Positions 23,587-30,978 of a stretch of DNA of 64,000 nucleotides are shown here, one piece after another. Each line of letters starts with the position of its first letter. The stretch's first letter is position 1. Position numbers and translations under genes: made by a program. The stretch comes from Lutispora sp003527145 (GTDB lineage: Bacteria > Bacillota > Clostridia > Lutisporales > Lutisporaceae), in the NCBI GenBank assembly GCA_029983695.1, contig JASBZB010000022.1, forward strand, positions 13,520 through 77,519. The letters run 5' to 3'. A model generated the notes under the pieces. The model had not been told where the DNA came from. It saw nothing but the letters and a program-made list of their open reading frames with translations, and did no database searches.

Positions 23587-24537
23587 TCAGCAGGCAAAGG
23601 CGTTTTTGAGGCTTCGCTGGTTGAAAGACAACTTAAACACAGAATTAATCAATAGAAAATAAGTAAATGGGTGCATTATAGCACCCCATTTTATTGCTAA
23701 AATAGTGACCATGTAAATCGCCCCCGTGGCTTCGCATGCCTTATCATAATCAGTGCGTGCTTTTTGACTCAACGTCAATTGATCAGAATATAACAAGCTG
23801 TTTATGTTTCCCTGTATATTCTTGGGATCGTTAACTGTGTTCGTAATGTTATTAGCAACATAAAGTAAAGCATCTATAAATCGAAAATCAATATAATCAG
23901 ATAAATCGGTTTGAGTATTGCAATAGTTCAGCAGTAATGCTTCCAGTAAATACGAGGGGATAGTATGGGCTTTCTTTGTTTTGTTCCATCCTCCATTTCC
24001 ATTGGGAATTAAATAATAAGATCGATCATCGCTTTCTTTTATAGTGTGAAAACAAGGAACAATATCAAAAGACCAATCTCTTGATATTAAGTTGAGGACT
24101 ATAGCTTCACCACTATGTTTAACTTCTGATCTAGAATACTCACGTAAATGTTTGAGCTTCTTTTTGAATTTATTAATCACTTTTGTACTATTTAAATGGC
24201 CCGAGCCGTCTGTACAATCAATTTGAGCTTGGTTTCTTGTGCTTGCAGTAATGGTGACATTATCCCATGAATATGTATAATAAGTCGCTCCATTAGCAGC
24301 AATACCAATCATAAGGTCAATGTCATCCAGTTCTCTGCATTTAGTTCTTCTTGCAAATGAGCCGAAATGCACATTAAATGAATCACAAAGATCAAAGAAT
24401 TCATCCGCATCATCAAATTCTGCGATATTTAAAAGAAGATTATCCCTGCTGGCTCTGGCGTTTTTAGTTACTTCGGGGTCAAGATTAACTGTATCCTTCA
24501 TAAATTCCGAAAAAGCTATACCTACTGTTGTAGCCAT
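23587..24537 (-). CDS. CD-NTase-like nucleotidyltransferase, C-terminus eroded
   Basis: 316-residue protein with the polymerase-beta-type nucleotidyltransferase core of CBASS signal synthases: the GSFARRTKCRELDDIDLMI motif (about 59-77) supplying GS and the first two metal Asp residues, and WSFDIVPCF with the third. The helical OAS-like second half includes DPKNIQGNINSLLYSDQLTL. After DYDKACEA the sequence ceases to match the usual end and reads through a terminator-like hairpin (23665-23691), so the natural C-terminus seems lost by frameshift or deletion. No CBASS effector family is recognisable beside it; the large unknown gene upstream (24805-26703) is a candidate partner (speculative). 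Function may be impaired. Confidence 0.78.
   Translation of the reverse strand: MATTVGIAFSEFMKDTVNLDPEVTKNARASRDNLLLNIAEFDDADEFFDLCDSFNVHFGSFARRTKCRELDDIDLMIGIAANGATYYTYSWDNVTITASTRNQAQIDCTDGSGHLNSTKVINKFKKKLKHLREYSRSEVKHSGEAIVLNLISRDWSFDIVPCFHTIKESDDRSYYLIPNGNGGWNKTKKAHTIPSYLLEALLLNYCNTQTDLSDYIDFRFIDALLYVANNITNTVNDPKNIQGNINSLLYSDQLTLSQKARTDYDKACEATGAIYMVTILAIKWGAIMHPFTYFLLINSVFKLSFNQRSLKNAFAC
23665..23691. terminator. Hairpin downstream of the antitoxin gene
   Basis: AAATGGGTGC-attata-GCACCCcATTT followed by T residues on the plus strand; suits termination of the toxin-antitoxin operon. On the other strand it is read as coding sequence in the tail of the nucleotidyltransferase, which argues that tail is not original. 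Confidence 0.6.
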
Positions 24538-24781
24538 TTACTAAACCCCCTTTAATAAAATACTATTAACAATGGAAGTAAACGGTTTAAGTTTATTTTA
24601 TATCATGTAAATCTTATTATATTATATACCAAAATTCCCCACTAAACAACGAGAAAGGAGATACTTTTATGGTTCTTGGCCAGTCCTCGCGCCCTATATA
24701 AATTGCTGAACATGATTTTCTATGCGGTCTCTATTAATTATTTGCATACATTCCCTCCTCTCATGTTTCTCTCTAACAAAC
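24538..24781. other. Intergenic stretch
   Basis: AT-rich spacer. The only notable item is a plus-strand AAAGGAGATACTTTTATG (24652-24671) with a perfect ribosome site that opens a peptide of just ten codons (MVLGQSSRPI) before TAA. It may be the amputated start of a gene. Confidence 0.35.
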
Positions 24782-24806
24782 AACCGGGAGAAACGTCTCC
24801 CTGGTT
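24782..24806 (-). terminator. Terminator of the 633-residue unknown gene
   Basis: On the minus strand AACCaGGGAGA-cgtt-TCTCCCgGTT followed by GTTTGTT. The stem begins within the stop codon of the gene. Confidence 0.7.
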
Positions 24807-26703
24807 ACTGCAGCTTCGCAATTCTCGCAATCTTATCCAATATATAGACATCGTCTACAAGCTCTTTATCCGGCTTTTCTTTTGTGGCTTTGTTAATCTT
24901 ATAAGCAATCTGCTTTTTCTCAGCTTCCTTTCTCTTTGACAAGGCTTTATCCAGCGCCGTTACTCCCAGATCAGCAAGGGCAACACCCATTGAAATAGGA
25001 GGCGGCAAGATCGGAATAAGGCCCGCCGCACCCAAGAAATATTTCAGGCATTTCCATCTTTCCTTATCCGGAATCTCTGCAATATCGCATAGAAGCGAAT
25101 TATAGCCGCTGATCCTCTCCCTGCGCTCCTTTTCATCCATGCGCTCCAGCTTCGCCAATATACCTGCAAGCTCAGTTGCCGTATTATATGTTTTTGCTTT
25201 ATCTGCAAATCTGGTGATGCTGACCGTATTATCGCAATTCAACAGGTTTATATAGTTGTTTTCCCTCCTGCTGATCTCCGACACCTTTTTTATCTGTTCC
25301 ATATCCTCCGGAGAGGAATAGTAGTAGCTGTTGAGCAGGCTTGCAAGGATGATCGATACCCCGCTGTCGGAATACTTGCTGCCCTCCCTTTCTTCATTAA
25401 AGGGGAAATAAGTTGCCTGCAAAGCGGTAGCTATATGTATGCTGCCTGAGTTGACCACAAATTCAAAAGAAAGCTCATTGGTCTTTTCCAATGAATGAAG
25501 CATCTCTTCTAATACCGTATTTACCCCAAAATGGCTTATCGCCATGGGGCTGCATTGATTCAATGTCTTAAAGCTCTCCAGCTTTGCGGTAAGGGGCCAG
25601 GCCATAAACTTTGCCATCTGAATTGCTTTTTCATCCTCTGTATTTTTCAGATATGGATGTATCTCATATATCATCTCCCTATATTCGGGATAGTCGGCAC
25701 AATAGGACTTCTCCACCTCTGCCATATAGCAAGCTATCAGGGCATTTATCCCCCTCTTGCTGATTACGGAATTATTCTTGTGATTATATGCCTCCATGAC
25801 CAATTTTCTGTCGTACCGCGATTCCGTATTAGGCAGCAAGATCACTACTTTTTCCCTCTCCACCAATTCGATCAATTCATTTTTTGTGATATTCTGATGC
25901 TCAAGAAATGCTTCCAGATTATTTTCGATGGGCAGCGAAAGATAGATCTTATCATAAAGCAGGATATTATTTCTCAGGTTAACATTTTTAAAGCCCGTGA
26001 AATCCAAATAGCATTTGGTCTCCCCCGGATGAAAAAAGGGAAGCTCGTCTCGGTCTATCTTTCCCTGATATATCTTTTCCACATTGGAAAACCAATAGTC
26101 TGCATCATTGACCGAGAAGGGAAAGCTTTTATCTGTGAAGCAATATATGGGATCACTGTAATAGGGGCTTTGCCCGTTTTGCCATTTGCCCTCCGGCTCT
26201 TCATCTTCCCTGGAAGCATCCGATTCTTTCCTTACGACGACCTTTTCAAAGCTCAGCTCCATTTTAGACAGAAACTCCTCCAGCAAAGCTATATCTTCAT
26301 CCTTTGTTTTATCTGAAACAGTGATTATCAATTTGGCGTGCTGTCCCGGTACAGCCGATATATCTGCAAAATCGATATGGTGAAACTTGCTGGTGAGCAT
26401 ATTGTCTATCTCCGGCTTTGTCAGGCATATGCCTTGAAAATTGCTTGTTATATCATCTAAAGCAATGCCCTCTATCATTTCTTTATAATTCTCCGGCTCC
26501 TTTAAAGTCAATTCAACCCAACAGCATATGGGACGGATATTATCGTCAAAATACTCCTTCAGCTTTTCAAAATCCCCCTCATAATCCTCACATAATATAA
26601 CAAATCTCTCATCTTCAATGCGGTATATCTTTGTCTTTAAGCCCAGATATTCAATACGCAAATCCAGATCCGTCCTTTTGACTTCCCCTATTTGATTTAT
26701 CAT
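24805..26703 (-). CDS. Large protein of unknown family with C-terminal hydrophobic segment
   Basis: 633 residues from ATG 26703, which has GGGGGG six bases upstream (an ATG six bases earlier abuts it). I recognise no family. Visible: an acidic, soluble N-terminal half; a linker rich in Asp/Glu/Gln at about 165-180; a segment KVVILLPNTESRYDRKLVMEA suggestive of an alpha/beta fold; a long helical part with a hydrophobic stretch FLGAAGLIPILPPPISMGVA near residue 575 that could cross or touch the membrane; then a basic helix SKRKEAEKKQIAYKINK. It stands alone with its own terminator, 267 bp upstream of the CD-NTase-like gene in the same direction. The setting among mobile and defence-type genes makes a defence or surface role possible, but nothing in the sequence proves it. 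Confidence 0.6.
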   Translation of the reverse strand: MINQIGEVKRTDLDLRIEYLGLKTKIYRIEDERFVILCEDYEGDFEKLKEYFDDNIRPICCWVELTLKEPENYKEMIEGIALDDITSNFQGICLTKPEIDNMLTSKFHHIDFADISAVPGQHAKLIITVSDKTKDEDIALLEEFLSKMELSFEKVVVRKESDASREDEEPEGKWQNGQSPYYSDPIYCFTDKSFPFSVNDADYWFSNVEKIYQGKIDRDELPFFHPGETKCYLDFTGFKNVNLRNNILLYDKIYLSLPIENNLEAFLEHQNITKNELIELVEREKVVILLPNTESRYDRKLVMEAYNHKNNSVISKRGINALIACYMAEVEKSYCADYPEYREMIYEIHPYLKNTEDEKAIQMAKFMAWPLTAKLESFKTLNQCSPMAISHFGVNTVLEEMLHSLEKTNELSFEFVVNSGSIHIATALQATYFPFNEEREGSKYSDSGVSIILASLLNSYYYSSPEDMEQIKKVSEISRRENNYINLLNCDNTVSITRFADKAKTYNTATELAGILAKLERMDEKERRERISGYNSLLCDIAEIPDKERWKCLKYFLGAAGLIPILPPPISMGVALADLGVTALDKALSKRKEAEKKQIAYKINKATKEKPDKELVDDVYILDKIARIAKLQ

Positions 26704-26763
26704 GCTCATCCCCCCGTCTTCAATTATTCTATATAAATGGAGTATTCCCTAAGTCAATAATCA

Positions 26764-26776
26764 GGTATATTATACC
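26764..26776. promoter_or_regulatory. Palindrome GGTATA-T-TATACC near the promoter
   Basis: Perfect 6-base arms about 60 bp upstream of the unknown gene's start, just above a TTGACT at about 26755-26750 (minus strand), which has TATAGA 18 bases downstream. Possible operator. Confidence 0.4.
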
Positions 26777-26807
26777 AATTTAATTATAAACCTTTTCATA
26801 TAAATTG

Positions 26808-26841
26808 CATATTGTATATAGCTATAGCCATATACAATATG
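26808..26841. promoter_or_regulatory. 34-bp palindrome upstream of M20 remnant
   Basis: Arms CATATTGTATAT and ATATACAATATG surround AGCTATAGCC, itself nearly palindromic. It lies about 50 bp before the M20 pseudogene start and could be the operator or a relic terminator. No T tail. Confidence 0.45.
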
Positions 26842-26891
26842 AATATTGGCTTGAACCTTGCATTTGTTGTATGATGAGAGAGGGTGAGATT

Positions 26892-27197
26892 ATGGAGCTT
26901 GATTTTATCGATGATTATAGGGATGAATTGATAGCCATAAGGCGGGATATTCATAGATATCCGGAGCAGGGCTGGTGCGAATTCCGCAGAGAAACAGATG
27001 AGCTGAATAAAGATATGTATGACAGTGCCGTAAGCATCATCGACGGCATAGCGAAAACCTATGGAGTAAGATATGAAATCATGCCTGCAGGTGCTTCGAT
27101 ATCGGCAGAAAGCTCAAAAGAGTTGGAATCAAAGGACAACGGCGGCCTGGCACCGCATCTACCTTTAGACAATTTTCCAATATCCAGCTGCATCTGA
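26892..27197 (+). pseudogene. M20-family amidohydrolase with internal and terminal deletions
   Basis: ATG 26892 after GAGAGGGTGAG opens DDYRDELIAIRRDIHRYPEQGW, the N-terminus of an M20/AbgA-like amidohydrolase. At about residue 32 it jumps to RETDELNKDMYDSAVSIIDG and the MPAGASISAESSKEL segment, which belong some 200 residues further in such enzymes. The metal-binding core is missing, and the frame soon runs into the opposite-strand regulator. Non-functional. Confidence 0.8.
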
Positions 27198-28478
27198 ACC
27201 AACTCTAACAATAATATTTTCTTCTTGAAGCTTTTTCATATTTCTTTCTATAGTTCTAGTAGTTTTATTTAATTTTATACTTATCTCTGCTTGAGTTATA
27301 TAATTATTTTGCTTAATAAGACTAAGAATATTTTTCTGTGTCTTATTGAGTTTAATCGTTTTTTCTCCGACATTGTCTCCGACATTTTCACCGACATTGT
27401 CTCCGACATTTTTTATAGGGAAACTAACTTTTAAAAAATTAGGACTAAATTTAAATATACTTTTGTCATATATCTTTAATATTCTCTGAACACCAGAACC
27501 TAGTTGCTCAACCAATTTAACATCTTTAAATACTCTCATAAGTTCCTTGTTTCTTGGGGCTGATATGCCTTCAAAAAATTCTTCCTGGCTTAACTCTTGG
27601 GGCAAACCACCTGATGATGTAATAACAAATCTATCAGAGAATATTTCAAAAACCGGAGGAATTCCATTAGAATAATCATTGTGGATTATTGCATTTATTA
27701 CAGCTTCTCTTAATGCAGTAGGATCTACAAGACGCTTTTCTTTCCTTACAGTTGATGTAATTTCAGTCTTTGTGACATTTTCTATATCTAATTTATTAAG
27801 TGTATTTTCGGTTGCTTTGATCAAGGAACAATATCCAAATTCTGCATTCTCAATTAAATCAACTTTATCAACTCCTGAGTACTTTGCAACTTTCATAGAG
27901 ATACCATTTTCATCAGCCAATAAATATGCTGCATAATTAAACTTACCCTCTTCAGTATATAATTCTAAATTACTTAAAAATTTATCATTCAAATCATATC
28001 CATTTTCTTCATAATAAATCTTAAGTTGTTTAAATGTTAGATCTTGTCTAGGTGATAAAAGTTTTCCAAGTGAATTTCTAATACGTTTAGAATATAAAGA
28101 ATCAATCATTTCCATGGTCATCTGCTGTACAGTAGTGCCTACTCTTATTAAACATCCATTCGGAGACATTCCATATTTTTTAATATAATATGGTTTTTCA
28201 GGGCCACTTGATATTATTATTTTAACAACATCTTTAGCTCCCATATTGGCAGTTATTACATCAAATAGTCCCATTGTAGAAGGATATATGTTATTTTTTA
28301 TTCTATCTACTATTCTTCTTTGAATGTCATCAGAGTTTTCAACACCTGTAACTGCACCATTATCAGCGATCCCAATGTATATTTCTCCTCCCTCAGAATA
28401 GTTTAAAAAACCTACAACTTCCTTTTCTAAACTATCATTTAATTCCTTTTTAAATTCCACTCGATTACTTTCTACCAT
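27165..28478 (-). CDS. AlbA_2/Schlafen-type putative transcriptional regulator
   Basis: About 437 residues. N-terminal AlbA_2 (Schlafen-like) domain with EFKKELNDSLEKEVVGFLNY and GGEIYIGIADNGAVTGV; middle GHKL-like ATPase relic with DPTALREAVINAIIHNDYS and FEIFSDRFVITSSGGLP; a hydrophilic linker made of a repeated NVG(D/E) motif (NVGDNVGENVGDNVGE, about 367-382); and a C-terminal winged helix (QKNILSLIKQNNYITQAEIS). I choose ATG 28478, preceded by AGGTGATTA; an in-frame GTG nine bases earlier overlaps the end of a transposase fragment. Proteins of this class are common in mobile regions; target unknown. Confidence 0.88.
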   Translation of the reverse strand: MVESNRVEFKKELNDSLEKEVVGFLNYSEGGEIYIGIADNGAVTGVENSDDIQRRIVDRIKNNIYPSTMGLFDVITANMGAKDVVKIIISSGPEKPYYIKKYGMSPNGCLIRVGTTVQQMTMEMIDSLYSKRIRNSLGKLLSPRQDLTFKQLKIYYEENGYDLNDKFLSNLELYTEEGKFNYAAYLLADENGISMKVAKYSGVDKVDLIENAEFGYCSLIKATENTLNKLDIENVTKTEITSTVRKEKRLVDPTALREAVINAIIHNDYSNGIPPVFEIFSDRFVITSSGGLPQELSQEEFFEGISAPRNKELMRVFKDVKLVEQLGSGVQRILKIYDKSIFKFSPNFLKVSFPIKNVGDNVGENVGDNVGEKTIKLNKTQKNILSLIKQNNYITQAEISIKLNKTTRTIERNMKKLQEENIIVRVGSDAAGYWKIV

Positions 28479-28483
28479 ATTAA

Positions 28484-28660
28484 TCACCTACACTCAATAA
28501 CATTACAATCTTTATAATCTTCTATTCTCCCACACATATGTGCATTAACAGGGTTTTGATACATATATCTTAATAAGGAAAGTAAGTGCCTATCATCTAT
28601 AATTAATATTCCTTTGTTCCTATTTTTAAATACACCCTCGGTTGTTTCCCCTCTATATCA
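28484..28660 (-). pseudogene. C-terminal fragment of a Y1 (REP-associated/IS200-like) transposase
   Basis: Reads GVFKNRNKGILIIDDRHLL, then LRYMYQNPVNAHMCGRIEDYK and a stop at 28484. The QNPV and EDYK words are typical of the last third of REP-associated tyrosine transposases. The catalytic HUH and Tyr part is missing. Its end touches the start of the AlbA_2 gene. Confidence 0.75.
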
Positions 28661-28835
28661 GAGGATAAACCTCTCTAGGATATTCAAATCTAGGCTTTCT
28701 TCCTAATAAAATATACCCCTGACTTCATAGTATCAAAAGGTGGTATATTTTTCAATGTTTTGTAAATTTTTAAGTTTTAAACATATACATATCATAAATA
28801 TACAAGATGCTTCATTGCATATTTAGCAACATTAT
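28661..28835. other. Spacer between transposase relics
   Basis: AT-rich sequence without an open frame or clear repeat. Confidence 0.4.
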
Positions 28836-29198
28836 TTAATTCTTGTTTTTACCGCCACAAAAAGCGGTAGATAGCTGATATCCTTTTTGATTTTTCTTCT
28901 TTGAGAAATAACCCTTTTGAGCTAACTCATAGGTTTTGCCGTTGGCAATAAGGCCGGATTGGTCGATATCCACTACAACAAAGCCTTGTGACGACAAGCA
29001 TTGAGCATTTTGCATAAATATTTCATGGTGTACGTTTTTTAATTGCTCAATTCCTTGACTATCAATCCTCCGAATTAATTCATTGATTTGAGATTGATCA
29101 GGGAACCGATTCATATCAAGCATATTGGCAGCCACTGTATCAGGTACAAGTTTATCATTGATATCAGAGGTATGCCTGCAACCAATGACTACGTGTAA
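28836..29198 (-). pseudogene. IS1380-like transposase fragment
   Basis: The minus-strand frame reads CRHTSDINDKLVPDTVAANM, then DMNRFPDQSQINELIRRID, VVVDIDQSGLIANGKTYELAQKG (first DDE Asp) and YQLSTAFCGG before stopping. It is an internal piece of a DDE transposase; both ends are missing. The left break coincides with the end of the IS3 element. Confidence 0.7.
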
Positions 29199-29237
29199 TG
29201 CACCCCGTTGTCAAGACATATTTTTTTAGAATTTAAG

Positions 29238-29453
29238 TTATGTAATATGCCTCCTTTTATAGTATAATTTTATCAGAGCTATTTCTTCATCAGGAATTCC
29301 TACTGGTTTGTAATATAGGCTTGTCCGGTTTATACTAAGAAGCTCGCCTTGACGTTTTACTGAGATATTTTTATTATCCTTCTCAACCATAGCGCATCTT
29401 TCAGTATATTCCTTATTTGAGGCCAGATTTTTTTTTAAGCCAGTTGACCTCAA
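29238..29453 (-). pseudogene. IS3 orfB, 5' part only
   Basis: About 70 residues: NLASNKEYTERCAMVEKDN and ISVKRQGELLSINRTSLYYKP belong to the N-terminus of IS3-type OrfB. The frame ends at YKRRHIT where the element has been deleted. OrfA and OrfB overlap at a run of nine A (minus strand, 29437-29429), the likely programmed slippage site. Confidence 0.8.
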
Positions 29454-29706
29454 TAGTCAGCTGTCCAATTTGTTTTGTAAGATCCTCGACTTCTGCATCG
29501 TGCTTCTTCTTAATTTTATCGACTTCATCGCTGTCCTTGTTAAAGAGTAAGTGCATCTTTTCCATGGCTTCCGACTTCCAGCGCAATAGCTGGTTAGGGT
29601 GAATTTCGTACTCAGCGGCGATTTCTGCAATTGTTTTGTTTTCTTTCAGAAGGTCAAGTACTATTTGTGATTTTTGTTGTGGTGTAAATGTTCTTCTCTT
29701 ACTCAT
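29413..29706 (-). CDS. IS3-family transposase OrfA
   Basis: 97-residue protein with the HTH_Tnp_1 helix-turn-helix (TFTPQQKSQIVLDLLKENKT, then IAEIAAEYEIHPNQLLRWK) and a leucine-zipper coiled coil toward the C-terminus. It normally binds the element ends and makes the OrfAB fusion by frameshifting. It is complete, but without full OrfB no transposition is expected. Confidence 0.9.
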   Translation of the reverse strand: MSKRRTFTPQQKSQIVLDLLKENKTIAEIAAEYEIHPNQLLRWKSEAMEKMHLLFNKDSDEVDKIKKKHDAEVEDLTKQIGQLTIEVNWLKKKSGLK

Positions 29707-29774
29707 AATAATTCTATTATAACTTAAATTTCGGTTTCCTGTGTCAGCTTTATGGGTTCATTATACTATTACGA

Positions 29775-29803
29775 TTTACACCTTTTGGAATTATTGATAT
29801 AAT
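29775..29803 (+). promoter_or_regulatory. Promoter carried by Rpn element, copy B
   Basis: TTTACA 29775-29780, 17-base spacer, TATAAT 29798-29803; same as copy A. Confidence 0.8.
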
Positions 29804-29825
29804 ATAATTAACAAACGAAAGGGGG

Positions 29826-30797
29826 ATGAAATTGGGGAATAATAAGCAGGAGCTTTTAAGCCCTTTGAGCGACATAGTATTTAAAGCCTTATTTGGCAGG
29901 GAAGAAAAAAATAGTAAAATAATACTCATAGATTTTCTAAATTCTGTACTATCTCTCGAAGGTAATGAAAAGATAACTGAAATAATTCACTTAAGCCCTT
30001 TCAACATAAAAGAATACAAAGAGGATAAAGGCTCCATATTTGACATAAAGGTAAAGAATCAGAGAGAAGAAAGAATAAACATAGAAATGCAGATAAACAA
30101 TGTAGATGATTTCAGGAAAAGAAGCTTATATTACTGGAGCAAGATGTACTCCGAAACCATAAAGGAATCTGAAAACTATACAAATCTAAAGAAGAGCATA
30201 GTAATAAACATAATGGATTTCGAAATAATAAAAGAGACAAACAGATACCACACAGAGTATAGGATACTGGAAAAGGAAGAAAAGTTTCCATTACTGGATG
30301 ATCTGGAAATACACTATATAGAACTTCAAAAATTCCATCCTCAAAAGGATCCGGAAGAAATGGAAGCCATAGAATTATGGCTGAGCTTTATAAAAAAAGC
30401 CGGAAAAGAAGAAATAGAAAAACTGGTTGAGAGAAAGGAGGAGCTGAGTATAGCTATGGAAATGCTGAAAAAAATAAGTGCAGATGAAGAATTGAGAGAA
30501 AAATATGCAGCCCGTGAAAAGGCCCGACTTGACGCCATATCAAGCCTTAAGTTTGCTGAGATGAAGGGCATGGAAAAAGGCAAGGCCGAAGGTAGAGCTG
30601 AAGGTAGAGCTGAAGGCAAAGCTGAAGGCAAGGCAGAAATACTCATAAAGCAATTTACAAAGAAATTTGGTGTACTGCCTGCATCTTTGCAGGATAGTAT
30701 ACGAAATGCTGCTCTTCCTGTTTTGGATTTGCTGGCAGAAAACATTTTTGAACTCAATTCTATAGAAGAAATCATGGAGATGATTAATAAAAATTAA
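29826..30797 (+). CDS. Rpn family PD-(D/E)XK nuclease / putative transposase, copy B
   Basis: 323-residue second full copy. The first 220 residues match copy A with no differences I could find in the DNA, including the nuclease core FDIKVKN...NIEMQ; from about residue 217 synonymous changes appear, the AEG(K/R) repeat is two units shorter, and the tail (ILIKQFTKKFGVLPASL) differs. ATG 29826 directly follows a G run; TTG two codons later is possible. The sharp step from identity to divergence suggests recent gene conversion, not simple age. Confidence 0.9.
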   Translation: MKLGNNKQELLSPLSDIVFKALFGREEKNSKIILIDFLNSVLSLEGNEKITEIIHLSPFNIKEYKEDKGSIFDIKVKNQREERINIEMQINNVDDFRKRSLYYWSKMYSETIKESENYTNLKKSIVINIMDFEIIKETNRYHTEYRILEKEEKFPLLDDLEIHYIELQKFHPQKDPEEMEAIELWLSFIKKAGKEEIEKLVERKEELSIAMEMLKKISADEELREKYAAREKARLDAISSLKFAEMKGMEKGKAEGRAEGRAEGKAEGKAEILIKQFTKKFGVLPASLQDSIRNAALPVLDLLAENIFELNSIEEIMEMINKN

Positions 30798-30837
30798 AGA
30801 AGTGGGGGGCATATCATTATAGCTCCCACTTCTTTAA
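30794..30837 (+). terminator. Terminator of Rpn copy B
   Basis: TTAAAGAAGTGGG... pairs with ...CCCACTTCTTTAA and is followed by TTTTTAT. The stem includes the stop codon. Confidence 0.85.
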
Positions 30838-30948
30838 TTTTTATATTGCCGCACAGAAATAGACATTATTGAAACAAAATACTCAATAGCTGCAGAGCTT
30901 AATGAAAAAAGTTCATAAAGCCAATGTCAGGTATCAGAAGATTAAAAC

Positions 30949-30971
30949 GAGGGAGCGGCAACCGCTCCCTC
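30949..30971 (-). terminator. Terminator of the 1250-residue protease gene
   Basis: Perfect arms GAGGGAGCGG and CCGCTCCCTC with a 3-base loop, followed on the minus strand by GTTTTAATC. It lies eight bases past the stop codon. Confidence 0.85.
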
Positions 30972-30978
30972 ATGTTTC

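Larger units (their letters stand above)
29199..29760 (-). mobile_element. Internally deleted IS3-family element
   Basis: Terminal inverted repeats are visible: TGCACCCCGTTGTCAAGACA at 29199-29218 and, on the other strand, TGAACCCATAAAGCTGACAC from 29760. Between them lie complete orfA and only the first part of orfB, so the element (562 bp) has lost most of its transposase, including the DDE domain. I see no target duplication. Insertion next to the IS1380-like fragment and 15 bp from Rpn copy B makes a nested cluster. Confidence 0.8.

Noticed and set aside
27358..27416. CRISPR-like short repeat
   Set aside because: The 12-base periodicity is the coding repeat for NVG(D/E); no spacers.
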